DNA of 8,096 bases. Origin: Staphylothermus sp. Its GTDB lineage: Archaea; Thermoproteota; Thermoprotei_A; Sulfolobales; Desulfurococcaceae. Under the pieces are notes generated by a model. It was not told the origin of the DNA. It made no database searches and saw nothing but the letters and a program-made list of their open reading frames with translations. Shown in pieces: positions 6,703 to 8,096 of this stretch. Location of the stretch: contig JAGHDU010000161.1 in assembly GCA_021159785.1 (NCBI GenBank), positions 1 to 8,096 of the forward strand. Reading direction: 5' to 3'. The translations under genes and the position numbers were made by a program. The number at the start of each line of letters is the position of its first letter. The first letter of the stretch is position 1.

Positions 6703-6807
6703 TCGCTACTCCACCCCTTTGCGACTAATCGATTGTGTATTATTATGTTATGTATGAGAACACAATTAATTATCACAAAAAACAACAATTCTTTTATACA
6801 AAAAGCA
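6703..6807 (-). promoter_or_regulatory. Promoter and leader of the ROK/glycosidase operon
   Basis: This 105-base gap is the longest gene-free stretch in the window. On the minus strand TATAAAAG (6791-6798) is a good archaeal TATA box, predicting a start site near 6769 and a leader of about 65 bases. The leader contains a perfect 7-bp inverted repeat, ATTGTGT (6732-6738) with ACACAAT (6760-6766). A T6 run at 6777-6782 within TTGTTGTTTTTTG may end the transcript of the upstream hydrolase gene. Confidence 0.5.
6709..6717 (-). promoter_or_regulatory. Strong ribosome binding site of the ROK kinase
   Basis: GGGGTGGAG on the minus strand ends six bases before TTG. An in-frame TAG lies between this site and the TTG, so no earlier start is possible. 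Together these define the start at 6702. Confidence 0.7.
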
Positions 6808-7440
6808 TTACTCTAGTTTTAGAGCCTTATGAAACGCTATAATGTTTTTCTTAAAGTCTTCTGGCTTATCCAAATAAGCCGCATGTCCTGCATTTTCATA
6901 TATAATCAGTTGTGCATCGAGTATTTCTGATAATTTCACCATATCATCTTTACTGACAACCCGATCTTTTTCACCCCAAATGATCAAAACTGGTGTATTT
7001 AACGATCCATACCTTTCAACAAGGTCTTTCTCGAAAACATTTACAGGAGCTATTAGAACCAAACCTGCAACAGGATATTCAATAGAGTATTTTAAGGCAA
7101 TATATCCCCCAAGACTAGCACCAACTAACAATGGTTTGCTACTACCAAATAATCCCTTAACAACTTCTCTAACAACTTTTATATTCTCGAACGTGTCCCT
7201 CGTCTTTGGACTACATTTACTCGACATACCATAAGGCACATCTATAGCTACAAATGGAATCTTATTTTCTTCTAGAAACTCTAGCAGATTTATTCTAAGC
7301 CAAACATCGCTCGAGAACCTAAATCCATGTAATAAAACAATTGGCATACCCGGTACATTATTGTATATGATTCTACATCTAAATTTACCAATATTGTAAG
7401 GTTCCTCTCTCAAACCTTCACCCAAGAAGAGTAATTCCAC
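6808..7440 (-). CDS. Small alpha/beta-hydrolase, ABHD14-like
   Basis: This 210-residue cytoplasmic alpha/beta-hydrolase has a complete catalytic triad. Ser109 is in the nucleophile elbow VGASLGG, Asp159 in WGEKDRVV and His186 in ENAGHAAYLDKPE. The oxyanion-hole segment is LLHGFRFSSDVW (36-47). This segment, IAPVNVFEKDLVERYGSLNTP and GHxxYLDKPE closely recall human ABHD14B (LLHGIRFSSETW; GAGHPCYLDKPE), which by my recollection is also about 210 residues. No room exists for a large lid domain. ABHD14B has been reported as a CoA-dependent protein lysine deacetylase; whether that activity exists here is unknown, and an esterase role is equally possible. The start is GTG at 7440, because an in-frame TAA lies one codon upstream (7444-7446). 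No SD is visible, and a TATA-like element about 28 bases upstream suggests a leaderless or nearly leaderless mRNA. The gene lies between metG and the sugar operon with no evident functional link. Confidence 0.88.
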   Translation of the reverse strand: MELLFLGEGLREEPYNIGKFRCRIIYNNVPGMPIVLLHGFRFSSDVWLRINLLEFLEENKIPFVAIDVPYGMSSKCSPKTRDTFENIKVVREVVKGLFGSSKPLLVGASLGGYIALKYSIEYPVAGLVLIAPVNVFEKDLVERYGSLNTPVLIIWGEKDRVVSKDDMVKLSEILDAQLIIYENAGHAAYLDKPEDFKKNIIAFHKALKLE

Positions 7441-7462
7441 ACATTAATCTTTTGTCATTCGA

Positions 7463-7507
7463 GATAAATAAAAATATAATACAACGGTATCAAAAACTAA
7501 GTTGTAT
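7463..7507 (-). terminator. Stem-loop plus T-rich tract after metG, overlapping the hydrolase promoter
   Basis: On the minus strand, ATACAAC (7501-7507) and GTTGTAT (7479-7485) form a perfect 7-bp stem with a 15-base loop. It is followed by TATATTTTTATTTATC (about 7463-7478). This resembles an intrinsic terminator for the methionyl-tRNA synthetase transcript. The same T/A-rich block, TTTTTATTTAT, is the best TATA-like element for the next gene, with a start site predicted near 7441. Either function, or both, is plausible. Confidence 0.45.
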
Positions 7508-7517
7508 ATCGATTTGT

Positions 7518-8096
7518 TTATTGATTTGACTGTATTTTACGGAATAATATAGGCGCGTTTACAATATTGTATCTCTCAATATCCCCTAATTGTGTTTCGG
7601 ACGGATTCGTTATTTCAAATCCAAATGCTTCAGAGATCTTCTGTGTTGCTCCTGGTATAACGGGGTGTAGCATGATGGAGGCGAATCTTATTACTTCAAG
7701 TAAGCTATATAGCTCCTTTCCTGGATCCGCCTTCTCCCAGGGCTTGGTCTTGTTTATATACGCATTAGCTTCTCTGAGAAGATCCATTACCGTATTAATT
7801 GCTGATGATACCTCAAATTCGTTCATGGAACTAATGTATTTACTGAGTGTTTCCTCTATTCTAGTTCCTAGTTCTTTCTCCACTTCTCTCTTGTAGATCT
7901 TGCCACCAAGTTTCTTTTTAGCCAAAACTCCTACACGTCTCACCAGGTTACCTAGTGTATCCGCAAGCTCACTGTTATATATTGAGTCAAATAATTCAGT
8001 TGTAACTTCTACATCACGACCCATATTGAATACTCTCATTAGTATATATCTTACACCATCACTATCTTGATATCTTTCAATAAGATCTTCTATTGC
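7518..8096 (-). CDS. metG: Methionyl-tRNA synthetase, C-terminal anticodon-binding domain (5' end beyond window)
   Basis: The frame is open to the right edge, so these 192 residues are only the C-terminal part; the ATG at 8039 is internal because coding continues upstream of it. The catalytic HIGH and KMSKS motifs lie outside. What remains is the helical anticodon-binding domain of class Ia MetRS. YNSELADTLGNLVRR (residues 40-54 counted from the edge) matches the family's NxxLAxxLGNLxxR. NAYINKTKPWE (111-121) is the conserved N-x-Y...PW segment near the anticodon site. LHPVIPGATQKISEAFG and APILFRKI complete the domain. The protein ends right after this, with no EMAPII/Trbp111-like tRNA-binding extension, which in archaea is often a separate gene. 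It attaches methionine to initiator and elongator tRNA(Met). A stem-loop with a T-rich tail follows the stop codon. Confidence 0.95.
   Translation of the reverse strand, partial: AIEDLIERYQDSDGVRYILMRVFNMGRDVEVTTELFDSIYNSELADTLGNLVRRVGVLAKKKLGGKIYKREVEKELGTRIEETLSKYISSMNEFEVSSAINTVMDLLREANAYINKTKPWEKADPGKELYSLLEVIRFASIMLHPVIPGATQKISEAFGFEITNPSETQLGDIERYNIVNAPILFRKIQSNQ

Noticed and set aside
7518..8039. Methionyl-tRNA synthetase gene starting at the ATG at 8039 as a stand-alone short protein.
   Set aside because: The frame continues without a stop to the window edge, and the upstream codons fit the MetRS domain, so the ATG is internal.
1..8096. A defence island, mobile element, CRISPR array or tRNA gene.
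   Set aside because: No transposase, integrase, nuclease, direct-repeat array or cloverleaf-like sequence was seen; all genes belong to metabolic, regulatory or housekeeping families.

Overview
The window looks like chromosomal DNA of a thermophilic crenarchaeote. A member of the Desulfurococcales (Staphylothermus, Desulfurococcus or Thermosphaera type) is my best guess, from protein style and base composition only. The DNA is AT-rich and the genes favour AGA/AGG arginine and ATA isoleucine codons. Translation signals are GGTGAT-type Shine-Dalgarno (SD) sites with some TTG and GTG starts, and promoters look like archaeal TATA boxes. Coding density is very high: the longest gene-free stretch is 105 bases (6703-6807). 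I found no rRNA, tRNA, CRISPR array, insertion sequence or long repeat.

Layout, left to right. A class I SAM-dependent methyltransferase runs off the left edge (minus strand). It is preceded by a NikR-type nickel-responsive repressor (minus) that has a perfect 7-bp inverted repeat between its TATA box and start codon. Next is an isoaspartyl peptidase/L-asparaginase of the Ntn-hydrolase fold (minus). A 95-base divergent promoter region separates it from the only plus-strand gene, a multi-spanning membrane protein with a SpoIIM (DUF95)-like C-terminal half. That gene converges on a large cytoplasmic glycoside-hydrolase-like protein (minus) with one base between the two stop codons. Upstream of the hydrolase, and probably co-transcribed with it, is a ROK-family sugar kinase. 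Then come a small alpha/beta-hydrolase resembling the animal ABHD14 family and, running off the right edge, the C-terminal anticodon-binding part of methionyl-tRNA synthetase (both minus).

How the genes work together. The clearest functional unit is the ROK kinase plus the glycoside-hydrolase-like protein (3432-6702). Both lack export signals, and together they suggest intracellular release of a sugar from an imported glycan or glycoside followed by its phosphorylation. The asparaginase/isoaspartyl peptidase is a peptide-repair or nitrogen-salvage enzyme. NikR has no nickel transporter beside it here, so its targets are elsewhere or limited to itself. The remaining genes look like unlinked housekeeping or poorly characterised functions.

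Nothing in the window amounts to a clear new defence or mobile system. The items most worth following up are the NikR palindrome, the ABHD14-like hydrolase, the SpoIIM fusion protein and the uncharacterised glycosidase/kinase pair.
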